DNA of 64,000 nucleotides, from NCBI GenBank assembly GCA_002335605.1, contig BEDY01000007.1:124001-188000 (forward strand). The letters are read 5' to 3'. This stretch comes from Prillingera fragicola (taxonomy: Eukaryota; Basidiomycota; Tremellomycetes; Trichosporonales; Trichosporonaceae). The notes beneath the pieces were generated by a model. The model worked only from the letters and a program-made list of their open reading frames with translations. It did no database searches and was not told where the DNA came from. Below, in pieces: positions 1-10,283 of this stretch; the stretch's first letter is position 1; each line of letters begins with the position of its first letter. Both the position numbers and the translations under genes were made by a program.

Positions 1-2187
1 GCTTGGCGTGACTCTTACTTGATCACCGGCAACTCGGACTCGTCGTTCCGTCGCTGGGATCTTCCCAGTCCCAGCTCTGCTGGATCAGCGGCCGGCCGTG
101 TTACCATTAAGAGCCGGGCGGTGGTTGAGAAGGTGTCCAAGGGCAAAAAGGGTGGCCACAAGGGAACCATTGTTTGGGGTGTTGGTGTTCTTCCGTGAGT
201 GATACATTTATGGGCAGAACTGACGACCAGTGACGGCACTATTGTGACCTCGGACTCGCTCGGAAGCGTCACTTTCTGGGACGCTGCTACAATGTCGCAG
301 AGGCAAACGTTCCGCAGCCACAAGGCTGACGGCATGTGCATGACCATTGGTCCCGGTGGCCGCTCCGTCTTCACCTCTGGCCCCGACCAGCGTGTTTGCC
401 AGTTTACTGCTGTTCCACAGGCGAACGGCAGCGTCCAATGGGCTATTACCGCTACCAAGCGCATTCACACCCACGACGTCCGCGCTCTGGCCATCTTCCC
501 CACCTATGTTCCCCTTCCCTCATCCCACCCTCTCGCTCCCACACCCCTCAACCCCAACCTCGCGCCTGTCCTCGCCTCGGGTGGCTGGGACATGTCGCTT
601 GCGCTGACCCCCGCTGCGGCACCCGAGCTGCTCGCAGAGAAGCTCCGCAACCCTCTCGGCAAGCTCAAGAGTGGCACCTCGCGCGTCGTCTTTGAGGAGG
701 CTTACCCCCGTCGTCTGGACATGTTTGGCGGTTCGCGCGGTGCGTCTCGCGTCGACTTTGCACGCGGTGCCCGTTTGGTGGTTGGTCGCAAGGACCGCGG
801 TGTTGGTGTTTGGCGCGTGCTCGAGGACGAAAAGGGCTGGGAGAAGGTGCTCGAAATGGACCTCAAGCTTCGCACAAATCTCATCGCCTCGGCTGTCTCC
901 CAGGACGGCCAGTGGCTTGCCGTCTCGGACCTGTACGAGACCAAGCTCTTCCACCTGGCTTCCGGACCTACGTCGGCCCTCAAGCCTATCCGCGTGCGCG
1001 ACTTTGTCTCTGACCTGATCACCTCGCCTGCTCTGGCCTCGCTCAACCTCGGCGGCAAGGGCTGCGGTGCGTCTTCGCTCCTGTTCACCCCCGACTCTGG
1101 CCGTCTTGTGCTCTCGCTCGCTGCCAGTGCACACACTGTCGTCCTCGAGCTTCCCAATGAGGACCGCTCGGGTGTGTCAGTCGCCAAGTGCTTCCCTCCC
1201 CAGCACTCGCTTGTCGCTGGCCGTACTGTCAAGGGCAACCGCCGCCAGCATCAGCGTAAGCGTGCGGCCGCCGCCGAGGTCGACTCGGACGTCGATATGG
1301 AGGCCAACGGCCATGCTGACTCGGACTCGAGTGACGAGGAGGAGTCTGCCCCTGTCACTGCCGGCCACCCGTCATGGATCACGACCCTCGCCGCCTCAGA
1401 CGACGGCCAGTACCTCGCGTCGTCGGACCTCGCCGGCCGGGTGACCATCTTCAACCTGGACCTCCTCTCCACGCACGCCCTCCTCCCCACCCTCCCGCAC
1501 GCACCCGCTGCCCTGGCCTTTGCGCCAACCCACCCTCTCCTCCTTCTCCTCTCCCCCGCCAACTCGGTGTCGTTCTACCATCTCGACGCCCGCCGCCTGC
1601 TGCCCAGCCCCGCTTCGCAGCAGATCCAGATCCTCAACTCGACCCTTCGCGGCCTGCACGCTGGCGTCCTCGGCGCGTCCTTTGAGCCCTCAACCCTCGC
1701 CCCCAAGGCAGCCAAAATTGTCTTCTGGGCGGCCGACTGGCTCGCCACGGCACGTATCGACCTGGACCTCGTCGCAAAGTCGGCAAAGAAGGGTCTGGCC
1801 GGCGCCGCCGCTCCCTCCCCCGCCCCCGCCCCCGGATCGCCAGGCGGCGAGCTGAGCTCCAAGCAGCTCCGCCGCAAACGCGCGCGCGAAGCTCGCGACC
1901 AGCTCGAGGCATCGAGCTACACGCCCTCCCTCGCGTCCTCCGAGGCCGGCGTGCCGCTCTCCCCCGCCAGCCCGAGCGCGTCGCTCGCGCGCGCCCTCCT
2001 CAAGCCCAGCATCCCCAGCAGCGCGAGCGACCCGAGCTTTGTCAAGATTGCAACAGACAAGTTCCGCTGCGTCGTCGCCTGCGGGTGGTTTGGCGAGGGG
2101 GAGATGGCGGTCGTTGAGCGGCCCCAGGGCGACTTTGCAGACGAGGTGCCCGCGGCGTTCTGGACTGGCGGGTACGGAAAGGCCTAA
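1..2187 (+). CDS. UTP4: U3 snoRNP/SSU processome WD40 protein Utp4 (cirhin), 5' end outside window
   Basis: Two exons are visible, 1-194 and 231-2187, separated by a 36-base GT-AG intron. They give 716 residues, open at the left edge. Repeated WD-type blades are present, for example RRWDLP near the edge, GSVTFWD just after the intron, and SGGWDMS. An acidic stretch (DSDVDMEANGHADSDSSDEEE) interrupts the second propeller. The tail is rich in Ser/Ala/Pro and contains a basic KQLRRKRAREARD segment. This matches Utp4/cirhin, a tandem-propeller subunit of the t-UTP/UtpA subcomplex that binds nascent pre-18S rRNA in the nucleolus. The first propeller blade or blades lie outside the window. It is tail-to-tail with the asparaginase gene, 149 bases away. 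Family assignment is by pattern recognition of the WD arrangement; another large WD40 ribosome-biogenesis protein is the main alternative. Confidence 0.8.
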
Positions 2188-2336
2188 CTGATGGGTACGG
2201 TGTAACATTTTCATTTGGATAACATATGCATTGCATTATAGAGAGCTGCTCGCTGCTGCACTGCCCGTACGACACATACATTCTACTTCTATGGAAGAGC
2301 GGCGTCCGATATCTCGGCTCTTGGGTAACACAGGAG

Positions 2337-3737
2337 CTACTGCTGGGTCATCTCACCAGCAATAGGCGTCTGGAGCATTTCCTGCCTCTGCTTAAAATCG
2401 AGGTCATGCCTGCTCACGAGCCATATGAGCTTTGCGAACGCCGCCTCGTGCGTCATGTCGAACCCGGGCAGGACACCGATAGCGAGCAGGCGCCGGCCGA
2501 GCGCGTACAGGGGGTAGATGTTTGGAATGTGGCAGTCTGAGATGACTACCACGAGAATCTCGCGGGCGACGGCCGCGGCGAGGGCTTGGAGCACGCCGGT
2601 CTCCTCCTTTGTTGGGAGGTTGCCCGAGCCAAAGGCGCGGATGAGCACGGCGCGGCAGGTGGGCATGCTGTGGATCTGGGCTGCGAGGATGGCGCCCGTT
2701 ATGCCGGGATACATTGCGCAGCTTAGGACTGCCGGGAAGGATTCGAGAGTCACGAGTGGTGGGGGGCGGGCGTCGCTGCGTTTGAGAATGCTCGGGGAGG
2801 TGGCTGGAGTTAGGTCTTGGATGCTTGGGGGAGGACTTACTGAGCTTGACGTTGAGGCGGATCAGTGGTGGCACCGAGGGAGTTTGGAAGGCCTGGAGAA
2901 GGTCCGGGGAGGCCTTGGTTGCGCTGTGTGGTTAGTGGGGTCCTCCCTGGGATGGAGACTCACCGGCTTCCCTGCAGCCACTCGTGGTGGAACACGACGC
3001 CGACGCCAGAGTACGGCAGCGTGCCGGCGACGACCAGGCTCTCGAGAATGTTGTACCAGCCGTCCGAGCGGGGCTCACGGAGCGGGATCTGTGCGCCGGT
3101 GACAACAATGGGCTTGCCAGCTCCGGCAAACAGGAAGGACAGCACAGACGAGGTGTAGGCGAGGGTGTCGGTGCCGCTCAGCACGATAAATCCGTCGTAC
3201 GCGTCCCAGTGCTCGTGCAGCATCGACGCGATAACGTTCCAGTCTGGCGGTTAGCGTGGCGCCGTGGGAGGTCTTGCTGTGTTGAGTGGGTATCCTCAAG
3301 GACATCCAAGAGGAGGTACACAACCACTCTCAGGCAACTCAGCACTCACCCTTTGGCGTCATCTCCGAGCTGTCCATGTGGTTCTCGAGATCCAGAATCT
3401 CAAACGTCACCGTACTCCCATTCTCATCAAGCGCAGGCGTCCGCAGGGGAGGGTACCGCAAGTGCCTCCCGACACGTGTGACCTCGACGTCGTTGGCAAA
3501 GTCCACGAGCGGCGTGTCACTAAGCTGCGGGTGCTGCCTGATGCGCTTGAAAAAGTGTGCGCGCGCCGACGGCTCAGAAATGGGTGCGTACCCCTCGTGG
3601 GTGGGCTCGGAGGCGATCGTGCCGCCCGTGCCGATAACGAGCACGCGCGAGTGCGGCGCGTTGCCTGGTGCTGGGTGGTCTGGGGTGCGTGCGCCAGACA
3701 TTGTCTCGCTGACGAGGTCGCTGGGTGGGCCGGGCAT
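2337..3737 (-). CDS. L-asparaginase, cytosolic type I-like
   Basis: Four exons on the minus strand (3737-3350, 3243-2964, 2923-2841, 2803-2337) encode 405 residues. It hydrolyses asparagine to aspartate and ammonia. The N-terminal nucleophile motif TGGTIAS lies at about residues 37-43, with the second Thr the expected nucleophile. The second catalytic motif, GTDTLAYT, follows in exon 2, and DSSEMTPKDW between them is typical of the family. The splice junctions restore it exactly, which supports the models. No signal peptide is seen, so it is probably cytosolic like AnsA-type enzymes. The start is the first ATG downstream of the intergenic CACGTG boxes. An in-frame ATG at codon 13 (MSGARTP) is an alternative. 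It is divergent from the glutathione S-transferase gene and shares a promoter of about 0.5 kb with it. Confidence 0.9.
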
Positions 3738-3940
3738 TGTGTCAGTAGTGTGTAGAGAGTAAGTGCAAAGATGTACGAGCTGCGCGCAGTCTTTATCGGG
3801 CTGCCGTGTGCAGGAAATGGGACATCTGGGGCTAGCAATGGGAAATTGTTGACATGTGGGCGGTTGGCTCGTTACGGAGTGTACACATATGGGCGATCCC
3901 CACCCAGGTGCAGAAATGGGAAATAGCCACCGAGACATGC

Positions 3941-3964
3941 CACGTGGGAAAAGAGTCACGTGAC
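3941..3964. promoter_or_regulatory. Paired CACGTG boxes in the asparaginase/GST divergent promoter
   Basis: CACGTG occurs at 3941-3946 and again inside the 10-base palindrome GTCACGTGAC at 3955-3964. Both lie between the two divergent start codons. CACGTG is the known core site of Cbf1/bHLH proteins; use of these copies is inferred. Confidence 0.55.
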
Positions 3965-4250
3965 TGCGCCCTGTGTGCTTCGGTGGCATTTTAGTAACCG
4001 AACCCTGAATTGTATTACATCAGCCTACTCTTATTTCCCGTCATCCGAGCAGGACTCTTCGAGCCGGAGCTTGGCACAGCGACCACCACAGCAGCATTCT
4101 CACAACTGCACACTCGCGGTAAAACAGAAGACAATCATCAACTCGGTACGTGCTGCGCTTCCTGATCTCTCACCAGTCCAAGCAACTTCGAGCTAACAGC
4201 GCTCAGCACCGGCTCCACCTCCACTCCACTCCACACCTGCCCACCTCACC

Positions 4251-4976
4251 ATGTCAAACACCTACACCCTGTACGGCTTCCCCAACACGGCCTCGTCAGG
4301 TATCCACTGGATCCTGACCGAGCTCAAACGCTCCGCCGGCGTAAACTACGAGTTTGTCGACGTCAACCTCCCTCAAAAGGAGCAAAAGCAGGACACCTAC
4401 CTGCGGGTCAACCCAAAGGGCCGCGTCCCCACGCTCGTCGTGGACGGCACACCCGTGACCGAGACAGGCGCCATTGCTCTGCTCCTGTCCGAAGCCCACA
4501 GTGACGCCCTCAACACGCCCAAGACCGGCACAAAGGAGCGGTACGCCTTTCTCGAGACGCACTCGTTTGTCGTCAACTCGATCCTCCCCGCCCTCCGCGA
4601 CTGGATGTACGCTGACCGCGACGGCGTGCCCGAGTTTGCGCACGGGATCCGCGTGCTCACCCTCAAGCGCCTGGAGGAGTTTTACACCCACCTCGACAAG
4701 CAGATTGGCGGGAACGGCGCCGACGCGTGGTTGGTGTCCGGCAAGGGGCCTACTGTCGTCGACTATATCTTTACCGCTACGCTGTCGTGGGACAGGTTTA
4801 TCAACGACTTGAGCGACAAGTTTCCTAACCTTGCCGCGTACAAGAAGCGTATGCGGGGGCTTGAGTCGTGGAAGGCGCTTGATGCCCAGGAGAAGATTGA
4901 AAAGGACCTGCTGGATGACTACAAGCCGTTTGAGGGTCAGTACCTTGATGCGCTCAAGGGTAAGGCGTCGTTGTAG
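4251..4976 (+). CDS. Glutathione S-transferase (Ure2-like/bacterial-type)
   Basis: A single uninterrupted 241-codon exon. The N-terminal thioredoxin-fold half contains YTLYGFPNTASSG, then NPKGRVPTLV with the cis-Pro and TETGAIALLL, the glutathione gamma-Glu-binding Glu-Thr/Ser-type turn. The C-terminal all-helical half carries the N-capping-type segment GPTVVDYIFTATLSWD. It should conjugate glutathione to electrophiles or act as a peroxidase in the cytosol. The start codon sits in a good context (CACCATG). A likely 5' UTR intron runs from GTACGT at 4146 to CAG at 4206. Subclass is uncertain because the catalytic Ser/Cys/Tyr cannot be assigned without alignment. Confidence 0.85.
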   Translation: MSNTYTLYGFPNTASSGIHWILTELKRSAGVNYEFVDVNLPQKEQKQDTYLRVNPKGRVPTLVVDGTPVTETGAIALLLSEAHSDALNTPKTGTKERYAFLETHSFVVNSILPALRDWMYADRDGVPEFAHGIRVLTLKRLEEFYTHLDKQIGGNGADAWLVSGKGPTVVDYIFTATLSWDRFINDLSDKFPNLAAYKKRMRGLESWKALDAQEKIEKDLLDDYKPFEGQYLDALKGKASL

Positions 4977-5241
4977 ATGCAAAGGCGTCCCTGTGTGTCA
5001 TGGGGTTGTGGGAGGCGAATTGAGGCTAGTGGGACAGTGATGGAAGGTGAAGCATGAATTGTCTGAAGAATTAGCACCTGCAATGCCAAGGAGTCAGTCT
5101 CAACAGCGTCGGAACGTCGGAATCTAGTGTATACATGCGAGGCGGCCTAGTCGCTCGCCCCTGGTATGTGTATAGTTGCACAATGTGCTCGGCAGCAGCA
5201 GCAATAGCGCCAGCTCACCCCTCCCCTACCCACGCAGCCGC

Positions 5242-5969
5242 TTACGACTCGTCCATCGCATCCTCGACGACGCCAAACCCGCGGCTCCGCAGCGTCTCCG
5301 CCACGACCTCGTGGACGTCGACGTCGCTCTCGCGGGCGTACTTGTCGTTCTTCAGTGATCGCTTGTACTGCGTGTCGACGGTCGTGAAGAGATCACGCAG
5401 GTTGGCGAGGGCCTTGCGCAGGCAGTCGACCGCGCTGAGGCCGTCGTACATCTGCACCCGGAGGTGGATCTTGGGCTCGGATGGGTGCGGGGCTGAGTAG
5501 CCGCAGTACTCGACGTCGGGGCTGGGCGTCAGCTGAGATCTGCGTGGGACGGGCATAGGCGAGTCGAGGCAGAGCGCTTTGTGATCGTGGGTCGAGATCA
5601 TCGACGCGACCGCTGTTCTCCCTAACCTCGTCCCTGCTGCCATCCCTACAGTCGGACTCACTCCTTCATGATCATCCACCTGAGAGCGTTACCCAGCGTA
5701 TGGTCCTCCTCCCACAGGCAGAACGTGCAGGCAGAGTAGTCTGGCTCGTGACCAGGCAGCTGGGCGCATAAGCTTCTCCCTCCAACACTTCCTCCAAACA
5801 GCCAACAGGGCCGAGCATACACCGCCCGGCGACGGGGGGGACTCACAATGGTGACCTTGTCCGGCACATCGACGCCAGCGCTCATGTGCAGCACGCCGGC
5901 GTTGTCGAGGCGTGCGTGGCGGCGCGAGGCGGCCTCTTCGGCTTTACGCTGGTCTTCGGTGGGGGCCAT
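5242..5969 (-). CDS. RPC19: RNA polymerase I and III subunit AC19 (RPAC2)
   Basis: Three exons (5969-5847, 5759-5662, 5521-5242) give 166 residues. The conserved core is split across junctions and rejoins as DKVTILPG...[42 protein letters not shown]. This is the alpha-like dimerisation domain shared by AC19, Rpb11 and bacterial alpha, and the HTLGN motif is diagnostic. It pairs with AC40 in assembly of Pol I and Pol III in the nucleus. The second intron is 140 bases and the first is 87. Family length is typically 110-150, so an N-terminal extension of about 40 residues is present here. Confidence 0.92.
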
Positions 5970-6341
5970 GTTTGTGCTGTGGATGACGAGCAAGAAAGAT
6001 GCAGGATGGGTGTTGACTGGGTGGAGGTCGACGAGAAATCTTGAAGAATCAAGAGACTGTTGGTGGCGGCGGAGGTAAATTGGCCACGCCAGATTACGTA
6101 AGCCTGGGACGAGCTTGAAAACATGGTGATGCTCAGTCGGCGGCCGTGCTGACGAGCAGTGAGCAACGAGCGGCGAGCAGCGAGCAGCGAGCAAAGCTGC
6201 AGCTGATGGTAGCAGCAGTGATCTGTAAAACGCCGTGAACAAGAAACCAGCAACCCGCAGCCACCCTAGAACAGCAGCGCAGCACGCCCCGACCCAGACA
6301 GCATTATATCCACTTGCATAGTACATCGCCCTCCTCCGCGC

Positions 6342-6920
6342 TCACAACTCGCCCTTGACAGCAACAGGCGCCGCCCTCGGACTGCCACTCCCCAAAGCCC
6401 CCACGGCCCAGATATGCAGCCCCGCGAGCCAGCCGGCGATAGCGTCGCGCCACGCCGCGAGGATATCGATGCTCTCGTCGCCAAAGACATAGTACGCGAA
6501 CCGCTGGGTGATGTACCTAAAGTGTCCTGGGAAATAGTTTATCGCCGAGAAGAGGAACACGCCAGAGATGGGGAGGACGATGAGGGCTGGGGGCGGGTTA
6601 GCTCTGCCTGCGTGGCTCTGCCTGCCATCGCCTGGCGCGTCTGCCATCCGTGCGCACAGACGTGTCGGTCCTGCGGTGCGACGACTCACCGATGATAAGC
6701 GCCTCCCACCACTCGAGCATCGCGAATGTCAGATGCGCATCGACGCGCACGCTAGAAAGGTCAGTGCATGGTCACGCGTTTGTCCAGCGTCGACGTACAG
6801 AAACTTCCAGATGAGCCGCCTGATGCCAAAGGGGCCTGGAGGGGGGCGGCGGTCGTACCGGACTATTCCGCCGAGGCGGTAGCTTGCTGGTGGTGGGGGT
6901 GGTGGGCGGACGCGCTGCAT
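6342..6920 (-). CDS. Small subunit of serine palmitoyltransferase-like protein (ssSPT)
   Basis: Three exons (6920-6799, 6751-6690, 6586-6342) give 142 residues. The N-terminus is Pro-rich (RPPPPPPASY). The core RRLIWKFL...LTFAMLEWWEALII is followed by one hydrophobic segment, ALIVLPISGVFLFSAI, then FPGHFRYITQRFAYYVFG. The spacing of an aromatic/basic start, a MLEPWE-like motif and a single membrane helix matches the short ssSPT family, which activates the Lcb1/Lcb2 serine palmitoyltransferase in the ER. The first intron is 47 bases and begins GTACGT. The next gene on the same strand, ARV1, also acts on ER lipids. Confidence is moderate because the family is short. Confidence 0.72.
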
Positions 6921-7226
6921 TGTGGTTGGAGGGTGGTGGTGTGGGTTGGGTGGTGAGTGGAGAATGTTCAAGTTGAGTAGGCGGGAGGGTGGTACGAGTA
7001 GTGGTGGGCGGTTTGATCCCGAGCGTGTGGCATTCCGAGTGTAGTGGTGCGTTATGGCCCGGCTCGCCGCGTGCGTACAGTGACTATACGTGGACATGCA
7101 TGCATTGGTTCAGGTTGATCTCCAAGTACATTCTAAAGTGCCATGCTTAGTACCGCGCAGAATGCACGGTCACGAGACAATGCAAAGGCAAGGAGCACGG
7201 CTAGGACCACAACTCCAACAGTGGCA

Positions 7227-8347
7227 TTACAATACAACAGTAGCCGGCACGCCCAAAACCGCATCAAACGCATTCCCAGCAGCGACAGCCGCACTCCAGC
7301 CAACGAGCACCACCAACGTCGTCTCCCAAGGCCGGGTAGGCAACAGCACGCGCAGACCGAACCCGGCACTCATCCCGCCCAACAAGCGCGTCCCTGCCCA
7401 GATCCTGTCCGAGCTCGCCCACGTCTCGGCTGCTGCTGCCGCCGCTTCGTCGATGCTCTGCACCGCCGCACGGAGAGTCGGTGTGAGGTGATTTAACACG
7501 TAGGAGGGCAGGAATGTGAGGAGGCTTGGGGGGACGAGCACGGGTGTGGCTTCTGAAGTAGCAGACGGGGCGGCGTACCAGATGCCGAGGACGAGTTGGA
7601 GGAGGAGCGGCAGGAGAGTCGTATACAGCAGCACAAGAGGTACCAGTGCTGGAAGAAAGGACTCTTCGCGCCCATCACGGGCGAGATCGACTTCTGTGCT
7701 CTTTGTACGCGGCGGTCGTGATGGCGGGTACCAGCCGTGGAAGCGAAGCAAGAGCAGTGTGAGGAGTGTGCTGGCGGCCATCTGAGCTGACAGTTCGCAC
7801 ATGACTCGCATAGCTGTTAGGGCAGCGATACGGCGTGCATTATCGAGTGGCAGCGCGGGTACGAGCCGCACGGCGACCTCGGTGATCAACGTCGCGACGA
7901 ATAACCGCGCGACGTCGGTGTGTACCCTCCTGACGCGGTCCGCGGCATGGGTCGTTGCTTCCCTCTCCTGTGCTGCCTTTGACAGAACAATCTTGCCGCT
8001 GGCCTCTAATGGTGGAGCGCCGCGGTTGAAGAGGAGGTGGAGAAAGACGCGTGGTTTGAGGAGGACGAGGTCGAGAACGAGTAGCAGGGGTGGGTTTTCA
8101 ACGAGCGGGTCAATGAATGCGCCGCAGCGTTGCTAATCCCGTTGTTAGTACACTTGCATGACAGCTGAGCTGGACTCACACAGACGCCTAGCCTAATGTT
8201 GGACTCGGAGTAGATTGTGTAGACGTGAGGTGCTGGGTAAGCGCAGCTGGTGCACAGAGGCTGGAATGTTCTGTTTCATGAGCTCTTGTATAGGTCCCAC
8301 TGTCTTTACCGTTGTTCATGCTGGGCTGCAGTATTCCTTGTTGGCAT
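7227..8347 (-). CDS. ARV1: ER lipid-homeostasis protein Arv1
   Basis: Exons 8347-8310, 8270-8180 and 8132-7227 give 344 residues. The Arv1 homology domain is clear: a four-Cys zinc-type motif (C19, C22, C43, C46; LCTSC...GVCQRC) flanks YTIYSESNIRLG and is followed by GAFIDPLVENPPLLLVLDLVLLKPRVFLHLLFN. Several hydrophobic segments follow, expected to span the ER membrane. Arv1 supports sterol distribution, GPI assembly and sphingolipid balance. The first coding exon (12 codons) and its 39-base intron are the least certain part; the start was chosen because it keeps frame into LCTSC. The C-terminus is enriched in Ala/Leu/Val and less conserved. Confidence 0.86.
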
Positions 8348-8542
8348 AACTGGTTGATTGCAGCGTATGGTCTGTAAAATGTCAACAATCTCACAAGGTC
8401 ACACTACGAGGAGACCCATAGTGCGTCATCGGTGTGTATTATATTTCATCCCCCCTGTTTACTCACCCTGGGTGCCCAGCCCGCGCCAAGGGGTCATGTC
8501 GACGAGACCACTGCTTCTGTACTCGTACATTATCCATCAATC

Positions 8543-10087
8543 ATGGCATCCACTCCTCCCCCAGCTCTACGTCCCGCACTCAGACAGTCCATCGCAGCTC
8601 CGAGCGCCCCCCATGTCCAAATATCCCTAGACACCAACATTGGAGGATCAGCCAACCCCTCCCCGGCACCATCACCAACAGTCGGCAACCAGCCCCCGCT
8701 AGTCTCCGTCCTCCAATCCCCTCGTCCGTCCATATCGCACACCTACCCAGGAACCAACAGCGGCACCCACACTCCAGCTTCAAGCAGCGTCGGTCTGCCT
8801 CGCACCAACACTGGCGCATCCGGCGGTGCCGTCGGCGGGGACGCACGATACCGCCGCAAGGTCGGCTTTGAGGCTTTTGATGACGACAAGCCCGACACGC
8901 TGTTCACCTTCACTTGTCAGGTGAGTGCGAATCCAGACCCGGGGGCGTAGATGCGTGGCGACAGTGCCAGATGGGGAGATGCTGGCCAGACGAGGACGGT
9001 GGTGTGTTGGGGGCCCTTGTGGCGTCGAGTGGTGGAGGGACACACCGGACAGGGTCATGTTGAACCGGCCACGCGGCCGATCACGACCCTTTCTGGCGTG
9101 CAGGCCGCACAGCTTTGTGCAACGCCGCATATGTCAGGCTATTGATTGCTGAAGCTATGATCATCGGAGCGATGGATGTCGGACCATGGACCCAACGATA
9201 CGGAGCTGACACGATATAGGCAAAGTCCGAGGGCTACACTCGCTCGCGCAACACCCGCGTGTTCCTCGTTGCCGTCTCGCCCGATGAGAGTGGTGAGGAC
9301 GCCCTCGACTGGCTCATGAGCGAACTCGTCGAGGATGGCGACGAGATTGTGGCCATGCGCGTCATGGACTGGGGAGAGGACGGTGAGTGACAACGCTCCC
9401 CCTGTTGCGGCAGAGAGCATGCTGACGCCCCAGAACGCAGGAAGCCAGACGCCCAGGAGGAACTGCGCGAGGAGGCGCATGAGCTGCTGCAATCCGTGCT
9501 GCGCAAAAACGACGAAGAGGACAGCCGCAAGGTGAGTCTCCCGTCCGCCTTTAGACGAGTGCTAACGTTGCAAAGGTTTCTGTCATTGTCGAGCTAGTCG
9601 TTGGCCACGTCCCCGACATGCTTCTCAAGATGATTGCACTGTACCGCCCTGACTGTAAGTGGCATTGTGTGCGGCCAAACGGTCTGGGCTGTCAGCGCTG
9701 GCAACGTGCTGCGCATGGATCGCTGCCCAGTGCTGGGTCAAGACCATCTCCCGGAAGACTGTGACCCTTCTCGCCGGGCTCATACTGACAACCCCAGCCC
9801 TCGTCGTCGGCACAAAGGGCCAACGCTCCCGCCTCCAGACCTGGGGTAAAGCCCTCGGCGCACCCGGCATGGGCTCCATCTCGCGTTTCGCCGTCTCGCA
9901 CTCACCCGTCCCCGTCGTCGTCGTGCGTCCCGAGCGTAAAGTGAAAAAGACTATACGTCGCCGTGAAGCGGCCGGCAAGCGCGGGCAGTACGCCAAGCTC
10001 GTTGGAAACGACGACATGACGCTGTCTAGGAGCAGGAGTCGCGAGCGGAGCAGGGATCGTCGGAGGAGTGTCGATCTTAGCGAGTAG
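8543..10087 (+). CDS. Universal stress protein (UspA-domain) with N-terminal extension and SR-rich tail
   Basis: Five exons (8543-8920, 9220-9382, 9434-9531, 9576-9654, 9798-10087) encode 335 residues. Residues 1-100 are Ser/Pro/Thr-rich and probably disordered. The Usp fold begins at NTRVFLVAVSPDESGEDALDW, includes VIVELVVGHVPDMLLKMI, and ends with GTKGQ...GSISRFAVSHSPVPVVVVRP, the ATP-binding-type G-x2-G-x9-G-S signature of the family. After it comes a basic segment and a short Arg/Ser dipeptide tail (SRSRSRERSRDRRRS). Such proteins bind nucleotide and respond to stress; the fungal role is unknown. Intron 1 is 299 bases, far longer than the local norm. Confidence 0.85.
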
Positions 10088-10283
10088 CTGCACTGCCAGC
10101 GCTCGCGAGCCCGTATCTGCGCGTGCAGAGTGGGATAGACTTTGATCTCCTACACCTCTCGCACCAGTCGACACTGTCGACCCCTTGTCGTATCTTTGCC
10201 GTGTATACCGTTGTCTTGGATTGTTCGTAGACGTCTTATGGATTCCCTTCTCTGCCCAACTTCTATGCGTTACATGCAGCTAT

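Noticed and set aside
3339..3989. Longer asparaginase start extending upstream to 3989
   Set aside because: The extension covers the CACGTG boxes of the divergent promoter and has no conserved sequence; the ATG at 3737 is better.
8921..9219. C/D-box snoRNA in the long intron of the Usp gene
   Set aside because: Only a weak ATGATCA C-like box and CTGA are present, without terminal stem pairing; not supportable by sight.
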